From: an uncultured Christensenella sp.
GTDB taxonomy: Bacteria; Bacillota; Clostridia; Christensenellales; Borkfalkiaceae
Assembly (NCBI GenBank): GCA_910585685.1
Contig: CAJUEO010000008.1
Coordinates: 20,469-84,468 of the forward strand
DNA length: 64,000 bases
Reading direction: 5' to 3'
Position numbers and translations under genes: made by a program. Below are positions 1 through 10,800 of the stretch, piece by piece. The notes under the pieces are model-generated. The model was not told the DNA's origin. It saw only the letters and a program-made list of their open reading frames with translations, and made no database searches. The first letter of the stretch is position 1. Every line of letters starts with the position of its first letter.

Positions 1-72
1 AAGTAAGATTTTAGGTTAAAAATGGTCTATATTTCACTATTTTAAAAATTTACAAAGTACTATGTTACACAT

Positions 73-118
73 AATCGCTTGATTTTGCAAAATTCTGCAC
101 TAAATCAAGCGATTTTTC
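73..118. terminator. Intrinsic terminator hairpin
   Basis: A perfect 12-bp inverted repeat (arms 73-84 and 103-114) encloses an 18-nt spacer and is followed by a short T run on the plus strand. It probably ends transcription of a gene lying left of the window and isolates the ferritin-like gene at 132. Confidence 0.7.
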
Positions 119-131
119 ATAGTGTGGTATT

Positions 132-641
132 ATGCCTAAACCTATTACATTGTCACAACCGTTTCCCACTACAGACGAAATTACGCCCGACGCGCTAAGC
201 TTGAAAATAATATCCCCTGCTTACGCCTCGTCAGACAGCGAGCTAAACACAACGTTACAGTACATTTATCATTCCTATTTTTTTGCGCGCAAAGGTTACA
301 ACGAAATTGCCGATACTCTCGAAGGGATTGCAATTGCCGAAATGATGCATTTAAAGCTGTTGGGTAAAACAATTTTAGCACTGGGCGCCGCTCCTATTTA
401 CACCCAGTATCCGCCCAATTGTTTTAATTTTTATTCGGCTAAATATGTGGCGTATTCGCGTTCGTTAAAGGATATGTTGGAGGACGACATAAGGGGAGAA
501 AAACATGCAATCTTCGGTTATAAAAGAATGCTGTCATGCCTCAAAAATAACTGCGTCAAAAAAATTGTTTCACGCATTTTAGACGACGAAATTATGCACC
601 TCGAAATACTTGAAAAAATATTGTGCGACTTCAAATGTTGA
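132..641 (+). CDS. Ferritin-like diiron/dimanganese protein
   Basis: The 169-residue protein has the four-helix ferritin-like pattern. One helix carries E-M-M-H near residue 70, another carries G-E-K-H near residue 123, and the last has D-E-I-M-H-L-E near residue 154. These Glu/His pairs are the metal ligands typical of rubrerythrin, Mn-catalase and CotJC-type proteins, so a cytoplasmic role in iron or peroxide handling is likely. There is no rubredoxin-like Cys motif and no signal peptide. The ATG at 132 has no visible Shine-Dalgarno site. It stands alone between a terminator and a new promoter at 638. CotJC-like spore protein and small catalase are both possible; only the fold class is well supported. 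Confidence 0.75.
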   Translation: MPKPITLSQPFPTTDEITPDALSLKIISPAYASSDSELNTTLQYIYHSYFFARKGYNEIADTLEGIAIAEMMHLKLLGKTILALGAAPIYTQYPPNCFNFYSAKYVAYSRSLKDMLEDDIRGEKHAIFGYKRMLSCLKNNCVKKIVSRILDDEIMHLEILEKILCDFKC

Positions 642-666
642 CATGTTCATCAAATTAGTATAAAAT
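638..666 (+). promoter_or_regulatory. Sigma-A-type promoter for the oxidoreductase pair
   Basis: TTGACA (638-643), 17-nt spacer, TAAAAT (661-666). The ATG of the next gene at 673 lies only 6 nt after the -10 box, so the transcript should begin at or next to the start codon. The -35 box overlaps the stop region of the preceding gene. Confidence 0.75.
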
Positions 667-672
667 AATTTT

Positions 673-1833
673 ATGGAAAATTTTGACGCGGTAATTATAG
701 GCGGCGGCGCGGCAGGTATGGCTTGCGCCGTCAGTCTTGCAAAAAACTCTAAGTTAAAAATTGCAATAGTAGAGGCAGGGGACAGGCTTGGTAAAAAAAT
801 TGCCGCAACGGGCAACGGTCAGGGCAATGTTTCCAACGTAGATATGCGCGTCGAGCATTTTCACGGCGGAAATTCAGAGCTTGTAAATAAAATTGCCTGC
901 AACGACCCTTATGAGGGCACGCACTTATTCGATTGTCTTTTTTCTGCTGACGACAGGGGAAGAATTTACCCCAGCGGCAGACAGGCTTCGGCTTTAAACG
1001 ACTGTCTGATTTTAAAACTAAATAATTGCGGCGTTAAAATTATTTATTCAAAAGCTATAAAGCTTACAAAAGATTTGAATGTTTTTCTTGAAAACGGCAA
1101 AACGCTATTTGCAACATACGTTGTGCTTTGTACGGGCGGAAAGGCGCAAAAACAGTTTAAAACGGACGGGTCGGCGTACTTGCTTGCAACAGCGCTTGGG
1201 CATTCGGTTACAAAGCTTTACCCCTCGTTGGTTCAGTTAAAAACAATTACGACCCACATTAAAACTTTGAGAGGAATACGGGCGGATTGTATCGTCACGG
1301 CTTTAATAGAAGGAAAACCCGTAAAAAGTGCGCGAGGTGACGTAATTTTTACGGAATACGGAGTTTCCGGTAATGCTGTTTTTACTGTTTCCGCCTATAT
1401 TTCCGACTGTCAAAAATGCGAAATATCGATTGAATTTTTGCCCGATATAGATAAAAATACCATTATTAACAACTTGAAAACGAGAAAAGAAAATAAAACT
1501 GCGACCGGCGAGTTGCTTTCGGGAACGCTTCATAACCAAATCGGCAGAGCTATTATTTCAAGGGTTGGGAGCGACGACGTTCAAAAAATAGCGGAAATGC
1601 TGAAAAACTTTACTTTGCCCGTTGTTGGAACGCTCGGTTTCGATTATGCGCAGGTAACCAAGGGCGGCATAGATATGGACGAAGTTACTTGTGAGCTTGA
1701 AAGCAAATTGGTAAAAAATCTTTTTTTTGCCGGAGAAATTCTTGACGTCGACGGGGATTGCGGCGGTTATAATCTGCATTGGGCGTTCACAAGCGGAAAA
1801 GCTGTTGCGGAAAATATTTTAAAAAGACTATGA
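673..1833 (+). CDS. NAD(P)/FAD-dependent oxidoreductase, HI0933/BaiN family
   Basis: A cytoplasmic flavoprotein of 386 residues. The N-terminus has the dinucleotide-binding motif G-G-G-A-A-G-M (about residues 10-16), followed by the family signature G-K-K-I-A-A-T-G-N-G-Q-G-N (about residues 41-53), and the C-terminus has the second FAD contact A-G-E-I-L-D-V-D-G-D-C-G-G-Y-N-L. Length and motifs match the COG2081 family (HI0933, YhiN, BaiN), whose substrates are mostly unknown. BaiN itself has been linked to bile-acid metabolism, but that cannot be transferred here. The start is preceded by a promoter and not by a ribosome site, suggesting a leaderless message. The stop overlaps the start of the next flavoprotein by ATGA, so the two are translated together. 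Confidence 0.88.
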   Translation: MENFDAVIIGGGAAGMACAVSLAKNSKLKIAIVEAGDRLGKKIAATGNGQGNVSNVDMRVEHFHGGNSELVNKIACNDPYEGTHLFDCLFSADDRGRIYPSGRQASALNDCLILKLNNCGVKIIYSKAIKLTKDLNVFLENGKTLFATYVVLCTGGKAQKQFKTDGSAYLLATALGHSVTKLYPSLVQLKTITTHIKTLRGIRADCIVTALIEGKPVKSARGDVIFTEYGVSGNAVFTVSAYISDCQKCEISIEFLPDIDKNTIINNLKTRKENKTATGELLSGTLHNQIGRAIISRVGSDDVQKIAEMLKNFTLPVVGTLGFDYAQVTKGGIDMDEVTCELESKLVKNLFFAGEILDVDGDCGGYNLHWAFTSGKAVAENILKRL

Positions 1834-3362
1834 CTGTTAGGCTTGACAATATTAAACTTAATATAACGGAGAGCGAGGACAAGCTTTTATCCATTGCGCG
1901 AAAACGCCTCAAAAAATCGCTTAAAAACCTTAAAATAATAAAAAAATCGCTTGACGCACGCGATAAAGATAATATTTATTGGGTTTACTCGCTGCTTTGT
2001 TCGGACGAGGAAGACGTTGAACAGCCTGTCGAAAGGCTGACAAATCCGCCCGAAGTTGCCGTTATAGGCAGCGGACCCGCCGGACTTTTTTGTGCTGTAA
2101 GGTTGGTGGAGCACGGCTTTAAACCGATTATTATTGAGCGCGGAGAGCGCGTGGAAGCGCGAAAAAAATGCATAGATAATTTCTTTAACGGCGGCAATTT
2201 GAATTTAAATTCCAACGTTCAGTTCGGTGAGGGCGGCGCAGGTACTTTCTCCGATGGCAAGCTCAACACTCAAACTCACGGCGGTTTTAATTCCGACGTA
2301 CTCAAAACTTTTGTAAAATTCGGCGCGCCTGAAGAAATTCTGTATCTCAGTAAGCCGCACGTCGGCAGTGACAAGCTGTTTTTTGTCTTGCAAAATATCA
2401 GAAAATATATTGAAGATAACGGCGGAAGATATCTATTTAACGAAATTTTCTCCGGTTTTGAGCAAAATCAAGGCAAGCTTTGCAAATTAAAGCTTAAAAA
2501 CACGTTGACAAAGGAAGAGAGCGAGCTTATTGTCGATTGCGCGGTGCTTGCGCTCGGACATTCTGCGCGCGACACCTTCAAAATGCTCAACGCAAACGGC
2601 ATTTATATGCAACCGCGCGATTTTGCGATAGGTCTGCGCGTCGAGCACCTTGCCGAAAGTATAGGCATGTCGCAATACGGAAAAAGCTATAAGCTTTTGC
2701 CTGCTGCCGACTACAAACTTATATCTCACGCGCACGAAAGAACGGTGTTTACGTTTTGTATGTGTCCGGGCGGCGTGGTTATTCCTGCGGCAAGCGAAGA
2801 GGGCGGCGTAGTTACAAACGGTATGAGCTTATATGCTCGCGACGGAAAAAATTCAAATTCCGCACTTATGGTGCAGATGAAAAGCGAGGATTGGGGACAA
2901 AATCTATTTGACGGTATGAATTTTCAGCGTTCGATTGAAGAACGCGCGTTTAACTTCGGCGGCGACAAATACTGTGCGCCCGTACAGCTTGTAAAAGATT
3001 TTCTTTCAAACAGAGTTTCTTGCGGATTTGGTGAGGTTTTGCCTACCTATGCTCGCGGCACTGCGTTTGCTCCGCTAAACGAAATATTGCCCCCGATAGC
3101 GGTTAATGCTTTAAAGGCGGCAATTCCCGATATGGACAGGCGTTTAAAGGGCTTTGCTTTTCCCGACGCCGTACTTACGGGGGTGGAAACAAGATTTTCT
3201 TCTCCCGTGCGCATAGTTCGCGACGAAGAGGGTGAAAGCGTATCTTTAAAAGGATTATACCCTTGCGGAGAGGGCAGCGGTTATTCGGGCGGAATAACGA
3301 GTTCTGCGGCAGACGGGCTGAAAACAGCCGAAAAGATATTTGAAAAATACAAAAAAAGTTAA
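1830..3362 (+). CDS. FAD-dependent dehydrogenase (COG2509 family)
   Basis: A 510-residue flavoprotein. The ATG at 1830 overlaps the preceding stop in an ATGA junction; an in-frame start at 1779 would give an unlikely long overlap. The first 90 residues form the basic N-terminal domain of this family. The FAD-binding motif G-S-G-P-A-G-L-F-C follows near residue 97, the F-G-E-G-G-A-G-T-F-S-D-G-K-L motif near residue 150, and the C-terminus has P-C-G-E-G-S-G-Y-S-G-G-I-T-S-S-A-A-D-G. This matches the uncharacterised FAD-dependent dehydrogenases of COG2509. The substrate is unknown. Coupled translation with the HI0933-type flavoprotein suggests a shared redox role, which is inference. Confidence 0.88.
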   Translation: MTVRLDNIKLNITESEDKLLSIARKRLKKSLKNLKIIKKSLDARDKDNIYWVYSLLCSDEEDVEQPVERLTNPPEVAVIGSGPAGLFCAVRLVEHGFKPIIIERGERVEARKKCIDNFFNGGNLNLNSNVQFGEGGAGTFSDGKLNTQTHGGFNSDVLKTFVKFGAPEEILYLSKPHVGSDKLFFVLQNIRKYIEDNGGRYLFNEIFSGFEQNQGKLCKLKLKNTLTKEESELIVDCAVLALGHSARDTFKMLNANGIYMQPRDFAIGLRVEHLAESIGMSQYGKSYKLLPAADYKLISHAHERTVFTFCMCPGGVVIPAASEEGGVVTNGMSLYARDGKNSNSALMVQMKSEDWGQNLFDGMNFQRSIEERAFNFGGDKYCAPVQLVKDFLSNRVSCGFGEVLPTYARGTAFAPLNEILPPIAVNALKAAIPDMDRRLKGFAFPDAVLTGVETRFSSPVRIVRDEEGESVSLKGLYPCGEGSGYSGGITSSAADGLKTAEKIFEKYKKS

Positions 3363-3852
3363 AAAATAAATTAAATTCATTCAGTTTTCATATTTTTAAC
3401 ACATTTGTCCTCTATAATTGCAACTGTAGATAAGGCATACACTCAACTTTTTTCATATTCTCTCAAGGGGGGAGCAAGCTATTTTGGCTTGCTCCCTTCC
3501 CTTATAAATGAATAACTTTATGAATAATTGCATAAATTCACAATTTTGTAATTTGAATAAAATTTTTTATAATTATAAATTTATGCTAAAAATATTTATT
3601 ATTACCATATTATTTATACATTATAATTCATAATTATATGTAACTTTGATTTTTTTCATAATTAATCTATAATTTCAATTAAAAATCAGTTGCTTTTTTG
3701 TTTTTATTTATTGTATAATTTTAACGTATGATTTTTTCAGGATGTTGCTCATCCTTAAATTATATATGTTTTTTATGAAAGCAGTTTTTGTTTTGTTTCG
3801 ATAATTTATTAGAGGAACGAAAATAATAATATCATTAGGAGTTTATACGCAA
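3363..3852 (+). other. 490-bp AT-rich intergenic region with hairpin and promoters
   Basis: No ORF is supported here. A -10-like TATAAT lies at 3413-3418 without a clear -35. A strong hairpin follows at 3467-3499: 10 perfect pairs, extended by G-U pairs, with arms 3470-3479 and 3487-3496. It lacks a good T run, so it may be a weak terminator or the 3' end of a short RNA of about 80 nt. A second promoter, TTGCTT-N18-TATAAT (3690-3719), is the best candidate for driving the large operon at 3853. Its leader of about 130 nt contains a small hairpin (about 3739-3755). Confidence 0.5.
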
Positions 3853-6800
3853 TTGAAAAAGAAGATTTTTTTAGCAATTCTATCCGTTATATTTGCGTTG
3901 TCGCTTTCGCTTGCATTTGCGGGCTGCGATAGCTGTAACGATAATCCCGATTCCGAAAATTACACGGTAAAATTTTTGCCTACGGAACACGTTTTGTATG
4001 AGTGCGACCTTTTGGAAGAAGGAAAGGCAGCTTCGGGTGAGATAACGGTTGAATACGGTAGCAGCGTTGCTTTTAAGATTAACGTTGAACGCCACTACAC
4101 GCAAAACCCCAAAGTTTCGGCTAATAATACGACGATTAACGCAAGTAACGGCGTATATTCTGTGGTTGTAAACTCCGATACGGAAATTTCCGTTGAAAAA
4201 GTAAATGAGCTTGATTATACGCTCGAGGGCTCGGGAGCGAGCGACGAAGATCCTTTTCTCATTTATGATGTTCAGGATTTAAACTATATTGCTTCGATGA
4301 TTAACGCAGGTACGCCCAATTTTGTTTTAGGATATTACAGTCTTCAAAACGATATCGATTGCGGCGGCGCTAATCTCGAAGTCATGGGCAACGGCACGAC
4401 GGTAAATTCATTCTTTGCAGGCTTTTTTAACGGCAACGGACATACAATTTCAAACTATAAGATAGAGAGCAGGGGAATACAGTATGTAGGTTTGTTCGGT
4501 TTTGTTCAGTCAAACGGCACCAGCACTACTTCCGGCACTATTTTAAATCTCAACTTAAAAGATTTCGAAATAAGCGCATACTCGGGAACAGGCAGTGAAA
4601 GTAACGCACTTTTCGTTGGCTCGTTTGCAGGTAGCAGCACGGCTTCGAAACTTATAGCATGCAGCGCCGTAGGCGGAACAATCAACGTATATGCCAACAA
4701 TCACTTTGCTTATGCAGGCGGCGCGATAGGCGTTCAGCAGTCGGGTGTGGCAAATACGGAAGGCGGAGGACTTTATCCCTTCTACGGAGTAGCTAACTAC
4801 GTCAATACCGAGGTGGATATTTTCTGCTCTACTGGATATATATATTCAGCCGGCGGTATAACGGGCTTCCTTGTTTCAGAAAATGAAATTGCTCCGTCGT
4901 TTATTTCAAACAGCTATGCGGAAGGAACGATAGTAGGCGCAATCCGCGCAGGCGGTGTGGCAGGAGCAATCAGCGATTACGCGTCGGTTATTAACTGCTA
5001 TTCTACGGGAGAAATCGAAGCAGGTTTCTCGGGTGCTAATCCTTCGGAAGACTATGACGCGCTTGCCGGCGGCATAGTTGCTTTTGCAGGCAACAATGCA
5101 ATAATTGCAAACTGTTTTACGACTTCCGAGTTGTATGCGGAATCCGCAATCGGCAAAGACCACGCGGTAACGGGTGAAATTCTTGCTCGCGGCGCTGATA
5201 ACAGCGACACTATGAATGCAACTTCCGTTTACAACTGCTATGCCGGAAATAAAGCAAACGGCACGAGTGCCGATTTTATTAAAAATACTTTAAAATGGAA
5301 TACGGTCGATTGGGTTATAAACGACGGCAGTTTGCCCACTATAAATCATTCTGAAACGTCTGACGAAGTTTCTATAACTATTACGATAAATTACGGCGCA
5401 AACCGCGTTGAAGGTAGTTCTTCTAAAGATTTCGATCGCAAAATTGAGGCTTACTATTCGCCCATTATCGATTATTTCTTCTTTGGGGATATTCCCGAAG
5501 TAGTCAAGTCAGAAAACGGACTAACCGCTTACGGCTATTATTTCGACAGCGAGCTTACCCAAAAAGTTCCCTATGGCTATGTTCCTACGGGTGACGTTAC
5601 GCTATATGCAGGTTTTGCCGATTATTCCGAGGTTGCCGGAGTTTACTACTATACTTACAACGGCAGGACGCTTACCGTGGAACTTACAGACGAGGGTGTG
5701 TTCAATTATATCGACGGAATACGCTTTAACTCTTCGTTCTATTATGACGGCAATAAAATTCATTTTAACGACGGACTTTTTGCAAGATTATCCGAAGTTA
5801 TTCAAAAGGACGATGAAAATAACGAACAGTTCAATCTCAACTATACTGCATATAAGTTTGTAGGTGTTTCGAGCGAAAATACAATTTCCGTCTATGACGG
5901 CGTATTCTTCACAAATGATAATCCTCTTGTGCTGACTAATGCTAAACCCGTTGTAAGCGGTGACGAGTTCAAGGGCGTTTGGGAAAAGTCGGCAACTATA
6001 AATAAGATTTATTCGTTCGACGGCAACGGCGGTTGGACTTACAGCTTCAAAGGTGCGGAAGTTGCTCGCGGAAAATATACGGTAAACGACGGCGTTGCAA
6101 CGCTTGTTACGTCAAGCGGTTCGGCACACGGAACAGCAAAGCTTGACTCGAGCGGTTTGCTTTTAGTAAACGACGACTACTATTGTTTGCAGGGCAGTTT
6201 GTTTGGTATTTGGAGCAATGCCGACGGCAGTTTCGTAAGATTCGACGGCTACGGCGGAGGTCTTACCGGTGAGGTGTTGTTATATATCAACTCAACGAGG
6301 TACGAGCTTACCTATACAAAGGACGGTTTCTTTGGAGAAAATTCACTTACGCTTTTAAACGGATACACACTGTTCGGATATCTCACTTATTCCGTGGAGG
6401 ATAGAACTTTGAAGGGCGTGTTGTTGAACGAGCGTCAGGGCGGTTATGTAGACGGCTATGTGTTCTATCTCAACGACAACTATATGGGAGAGTGGATAGG
6501 AGAAACTACGATAAACGGCGTTGATTTCTCGCTTACGGATTTTAACGGTCTCGGTATATATGAAGTCAGCGACGAAAACGGCTTGAAAACCAGCCGCGGT
6601 TATATCGAAATCAACGGTGAAAAAGTTCCCTATACGGTATCGGTTGAAAATGGACTTGTAGGCAGATTTGAGTATAAGGGAATTGAATATGCTCTTTCTT
6701 ATGACGACGTCACTCAATCGGTTACTGTCTCTTATGCCGAAAATTCGGCAAACCTCGTTAGAAAAGACGAGCTCAATAACTATAAACTTGTAGACAGCAA

Positions 6801-7830
6801 AAACAGTAATGTCGTCTATACATTCAACGGCGGCGGATATCTTTCGCGCGGCGGTAAGTTGACTGTTACAACAACTGAAAACGGTGAAATTACAGAAGTT
6901 GAGCTTGGCTATAAAATCAACGGTCAGACGGACATACTCAACAAGGTATTAAACGTAGATATTCTTTCGGAATATAACGGAACAAAGACGGGCACGCTTA
7001 CGATAAGCGGCAATAAGTTTGCTCTTGCAATCGATTCCGAGAATCCCGTCTATTTGGATATTTATTCTCCGTTCACAGGTACATGGGCTGTTTCCAACAG
7101 GGGTTATAACTTTATTGTCGGCAACTTTGATTTATCGTTTACTTCGGCAGGTAGATTTACCGGCAACGAAATGGAAACCGTCTATCATTGGAACGTAGAC
7201 GGCAACTACCTGAGTTTTGATTACATTGCAGGTACTTCGACGCAGGCCTCGACAATTTATATCTTATACCTTGAAGAAGAAAACCTTGCTGTGTCAAGTT
7301 ATCCCTATATTTCGGCTAACGATACAATTTACTATGCAAGCATACAGGACGAGATGTTCGGCGTTTGGTATAACTCGGTAAACAACTCGCAGCAAATAGA
7401 ATTTGACGGACTTGCAGACAGTAAATATACCAACGGTATTGCGTTCGACCATTTGAGCAAAGACGTATATCTGTACACGCGTCGTTTCGGCAAGCTTTAT
7501 ATGTGGCTTCACGATGACGAAAGCACTATGTATGTTCTCGAGTCGGTTTCCTATCTTGTAAAAGATGAAAACGTGTTCAATGACGGTAGGCGCAGGGCTT
7601 ACAGATTTGTAAAATTTGATGCTAAAACTTCGTCTGTGTTGACTGCAACCGACGAAAACAATATTTCCTATAATTTCTTTATTGACGGAAGTGTTGAAAT
7701 AGGCAACCGTGACGGAAACTATTCGCTTGTCGACGTTAAAGGCAGTGTTACGGTACTTAGAATTACTCTCGACGGTGAAGAGTACGATATAGCAGTAAAT
7801 CACGACGAAAAGACGGTAGAAAGAATTTAA
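3853..7830 (+). CDS. Giant surface lipoprotein with GLUG-type domain and six G-x-W repeats
   Basis: A 1325-residue secreted lipoprotein. The start is TTG at 3853, preceded by AGGAG at 3837-3841; the signal peptide ends in the lipobox A-F-A-G-C with C25 as the lipid anchor. Residues about 125-500 are rich in Gly/Asn repeats of the GLUG kind (G-x-F-x-G-x-x-x-N-G-N-G-H-x-I), as seen in adhesin-like proteins. A Listeria-Bacteroides-type repeat (Y-F-D-S-E-L-T) follows near residue 560. The rest contains about six related beta-rich units, each opening with G-V-W, G-I-W, G-E-W or G-T-W and a phenylalanine-aspartate/asparagine-glycine turn. Function is unknown; binding of polymer or substrate at the cell surface is a reasonable inference. 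It opens the operon that holds a subtilase and a peptide transporter. Confidence 0.85.
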   Translation: MKKKIFLAILSVIFALSLSLAFAGCDSCNDNPDSENYTVKFLPTEHVLYECDLLEEGKAASGEITVEYGSSVAFKINVERHYTQNPKVSANNTTINASNGVYSVVVNSDTEISVEKVNELDYTLEGSGASDEDPFLIYDVQDLNYIASMINAGTPNFVLGYYSLQNDIDCGGANLEVMGNGTTVNSFFAGFFNGNGHTISNYKIESRGIQYVGLFGFVQSNGTSTTSGTILNLNLKDFEISAYSGTGSESNALFVGSFAGSSTASKLIACSAVGGTINVYANNHFAYAGGAIGVQQSGVANTEGGGLYPFYGVANYVNTEVDIFCSTGYIYSAGGITGFLVSENEIAPSFISNSYAEGTIVGAIRAGGVAGAISDYASVINCYSTGEIEAGFSGANPSEDYDALAGGIVAFAGNNAIIANCFTTSELYAESAIGKDHAVTGEILARGADNSDTMNATSVYNCYAGNKANGTSADFIKNTLKWNTVDWVINDGSLPTINHSETSDEVSITITINYGANRVEGSSSKDFDRKIEAYYSPIIDYFFFGDIPEVVKSENGLTAYGYYFDSELTQKVPYGYVPTGDVTLYAGFADYSEVAGVYYYTYNGRTLTVELTDEGVFNYIDGIRFNSSFYYDGNKIHFNDGLFARLSEVIQKDDENNEQFNLNYTAYKFVGVSSENTISVYDGVFFTNDNPLVLTNAKPVVSGDEFKGVWEKSATINKIYSFDGNGGWTYSFKGAEVARGKYTVNDGVATLVTSSGSAHGTAKLDSSGLLLVNDDYYCLQGSLFGIWSNADGSFVRFDGYGGGLTGEVLLYINSTRYELTYTKDGFFGENSLTLLNGYTLFGYLTYSVEDRTLKGVLLNERQGGYVDGYVFYLNDNYMGEWIGETTINGVDFSLTDFNGLGIYEVSDENGLKTSRGYIEINGEKVPYTVSVENGLVGRFEYKGIEYALSYDDVTQSVTVSYAENSANLVRKDELNNYKLVDSKNSNVVYTFNGGGYLSRGGKLTVTTTENGEITEVELGYKINGQTDILNKVLNVDILSEYNGTKTGTLTISGNKFALAIDSENPVYLDIYSPFTGTWAVSNRGYNFIVGNFDLSFTSAGRFTGNEMETVYHWNVDGNYLSFDYIAGTSTQASTIYILYLEEENLAVSSYPYISANDTIYYASIQDEMFGVWYNSVNNSQQIEFDGLADSKYTNGIAFDHLSKDVYLYTRRFGKLYMWLHDDESTMYVLESVSYLVKDENVFNDGRRRAYRFVKFDAKTSSVLTATDENNISYNFFIDGSVEIGNRDGNYSLVDVKGSVTVLRITLDGEEYDIAVNHDEKTVERI

Positions 7831-7885
7831 ACAAATAAAAATCAGATAAATTAACCACTAAGTATGTAATTGAAGAGGAGTTAAA

Positions 7886-10800
7886 ATGGTTTTAGATAAG
7901 AATAAGGCAAAGCGCGTAGGTATAATGGGTTTATCTGTGGTACTCTGCGCAACATTGACGGCAAGCACGGTTTTGATGAACTTTGAGGGGAAAACCATTG
8001 CAAAGACACCTGAAAACGAAAGTCTGCAATTTGAGGAAATAACCGATGAAGTCGACACGAGTTCTATTATGGAAAGTAATTTTAACTCGTCGGTACTTGA
8101 AGGCACCCCTAAGAGCTATGAAACCAGAACGGTTGTCGTCTATCTGTCGGGTGACAACGTGCTCGAAGCTAAAAGCAGTGATTGGACTGTTGCACAATAT
8201 ATCTCTTCCGACGTCGGAATGAAGACGCTGAGAAGTATCGACAGAGAACAAAAAACCTTCCTCAACAAGCTTACTTCAAACGGAATAAGCTATAAGCTTA
8301 AAAATACTTTTAATACAATTGCAAACGCCGTTGCAATCGAAGTGGACACGTCCAACGTAAAGAGAATTAAAGAGTTCGGCGGAGTTGAAAGCGCGGTTAT
8401 CGCTCAGACGTATCTTGCGCCGCAGACGGTTGTAAGCTCGTCGTACGACGCTCCTTCCAACGACGCAAACGTTTACAAGACGGGTATTTACGATTCTTCG
8501 GCATACAGCGACACGGAAAAATATCCTTGGGGCACGGGTGCCGGCACGGTAGTTGCCGTCATCGACTCTGGTTTTGACTATACTCACGACGCATTTCAAA
8601 GACAGCCCGAAGGCGAAATAAGAATGCCTAAAAGTTCGATAGCAAGCGTAGTGGAAAACACAAAGGCTTATGAAAGAATTATGGCTAACGGCGGTTCTTT
8701 GACCGTTGACGACGTATTTTTAAGCAACAAAGTTCCCTATGCGTTTGACTATGCGGACAACGATGCAGACGTATATCCCTCATATTCGAATCACGGAACA
8801 CACGTTGCCGGAATTGTCGGCGGCTATGACGAAAACGGTTACGACGACAAAGACGGAAACCACGTCAACGAAGCGTTTAAAGGAGTTGCTCCCGACGCTC
8901 AGCTCGTAATAATGAAGACGTTTACCGACGATCTGGAGGATTCCGCGCTCGGCGGTTCAGAGAGCGTTGATATTATGGCTGCGCTCGAGGATTGCGTAAC
9001 TTTAGGCGTTGACGTAATAAATATGAGCCTTGGTACTTCTTCGGGCTTTACAACTACCGATGACGGAGACGACGAGGGTGAGCATTATAACGCCATTTTC
9101 GAAAGTATAAGAAAGGAAGGCATAAGCCTTATTGTTGCTGCAAGTAACGACTACAGCGCAGGTTTTGGCAGTATTTACGGTACAAACCTTGCATCTAACC
9201 CCGACTCGGGCACTGTAGGTTCACCTTCGACTTATTATGCCGCTCTTTCGGTTGCAAGTATAAGCGGACAAAAATCCCCTTATATGCAAGCGAGCGACGG
9301 TACGCCGATTTTCTTTGAAAATGCAAGAAACGCCAACTCGGTTGAGTACGATTATATCGGCGCTATGCTTGACGAAAACGAAGAAGAGCGTGAGTTTGAG
9401 TATGTAGTTGCCGGTTCGGGACGTATTAGCGATTATAATTCAATAAAGAATTTAGTAAAAGGCAGAATTGTACTTGTAAGGCGCGGTATCAATACTTTTC
9501 AGGAAAAGGTGGAAATTGCCGCTCGAAGGGGCGCTATCGGTATCATCATCTATAACAACGTTTCGGGTAACATAAGAATGTCGCTCGGTGACGTTGCGGA
9601 CGTTGACCGTATTCCTGCCGTATCTATAAATATGACCGCAGGCAACGCGCTTGTAAATATTGCAAAACAGCAGGGTGGCGTAGTGGGTAAAATTAAGGTA
9701 AGCAGAAATCTCAGCGCAGGCCCGTTTATGAGCGAGTTCTCGTCATGGGGTTCAACGCCCGACCTTAAAATCAAGCCTGAAATCACGGCGCACGGCGGAG
9801 AAATCACTTCTACCGTTCCCGGCGGATATGCCGAGCAAAGCGGAACTTCGATGGCTTCTCCCAATATGGCAGGTCTTGCAGCGCTTGTAAGAAATTATGT
9901 AAAAACGCTTCCCATAGCTAAAGATTTTGAGCCGTCGCAGATAACACAACTTACAAATCAACTTATTTTGAGTACGGCTTCAACGGTTTACGACGACACA
10001 GGTCTTGCATACTCTCCCCGTAAGCAGGGCTCTGGACTTGCAAGTCTGAAAAATATAGTGGAAACAAACGCATATCTTTATACCGACGCCGAAAGCGACG
10101 GAGATATATATTATGCGGCAAAAGACGGACGTCCGAAAATAGAACTCGGCGCGGATATAGATAAAAACGGCGTATATAAATTCAGCTTTAAAGTAAGAAA
10201 TATCAGTGAAAATAAGCTTACATTTACTCCGCAGGCATTGTTTATGACCGAAACGCTGGACTCGCTCGGTCTTGCCGTTGCGGAAAAGGCTTATATGTTG
10301 GATGATATTGCACCCGTATTTTCTATCGGCGGTTCTCCCGTTGAAAAGGTAGAGGTAGGGGCAAATTCAAGCGTCATGGTATCGGTTGAGTTGAAGCTTA
10401 GCGACGAAGAGAAGGAATATCTTGACAAAAGCTTTAAAAACGGTATGTTTGTCGAAGGTTTTATTAAGCTTATTTCTTCGGATAAAGAGGTTCAGTGCGA
10501 TTTAAGCTTACCTTTCCTTTCGTTCTATGGAGATTGGGAGTCGGCGCCTATGCTTGACTACACCGTATTCGAGCTTGCAGACGCTGCTAAGGATACGTCC
10601 ATACTTCCCGACGCAAAACCTCAGGAAACGGTTTGGCCCACTCAGGCATTCGCATCTTACGGTAACGACAAGTTTACTATTCCTATCGGTTCATATTGCT
10701 ATACGCTTGACAGCAGTGAAGAGCCTATGTATGCGGAAATGGAGCACTGTTCTATTTCAAGATTCAACGAAATTGTCAGTGAGGACGGAATAGGCAATTA

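Noticed and set aside
1779..1829. Upstream start for the second flavoprotein
   Set aside because: It would overlap the preceding gene by 55 nt; the ATG at 1830 gives the usual ATGA coupling and the normal family N-terminus.
7294..7803. 169-codon open frame on the minus strand
   Set aside because: It lies fully inside the lipoprotein gene, has no ribosome site, promoter or family-like pattern, and its composition mirrors the sense codons.
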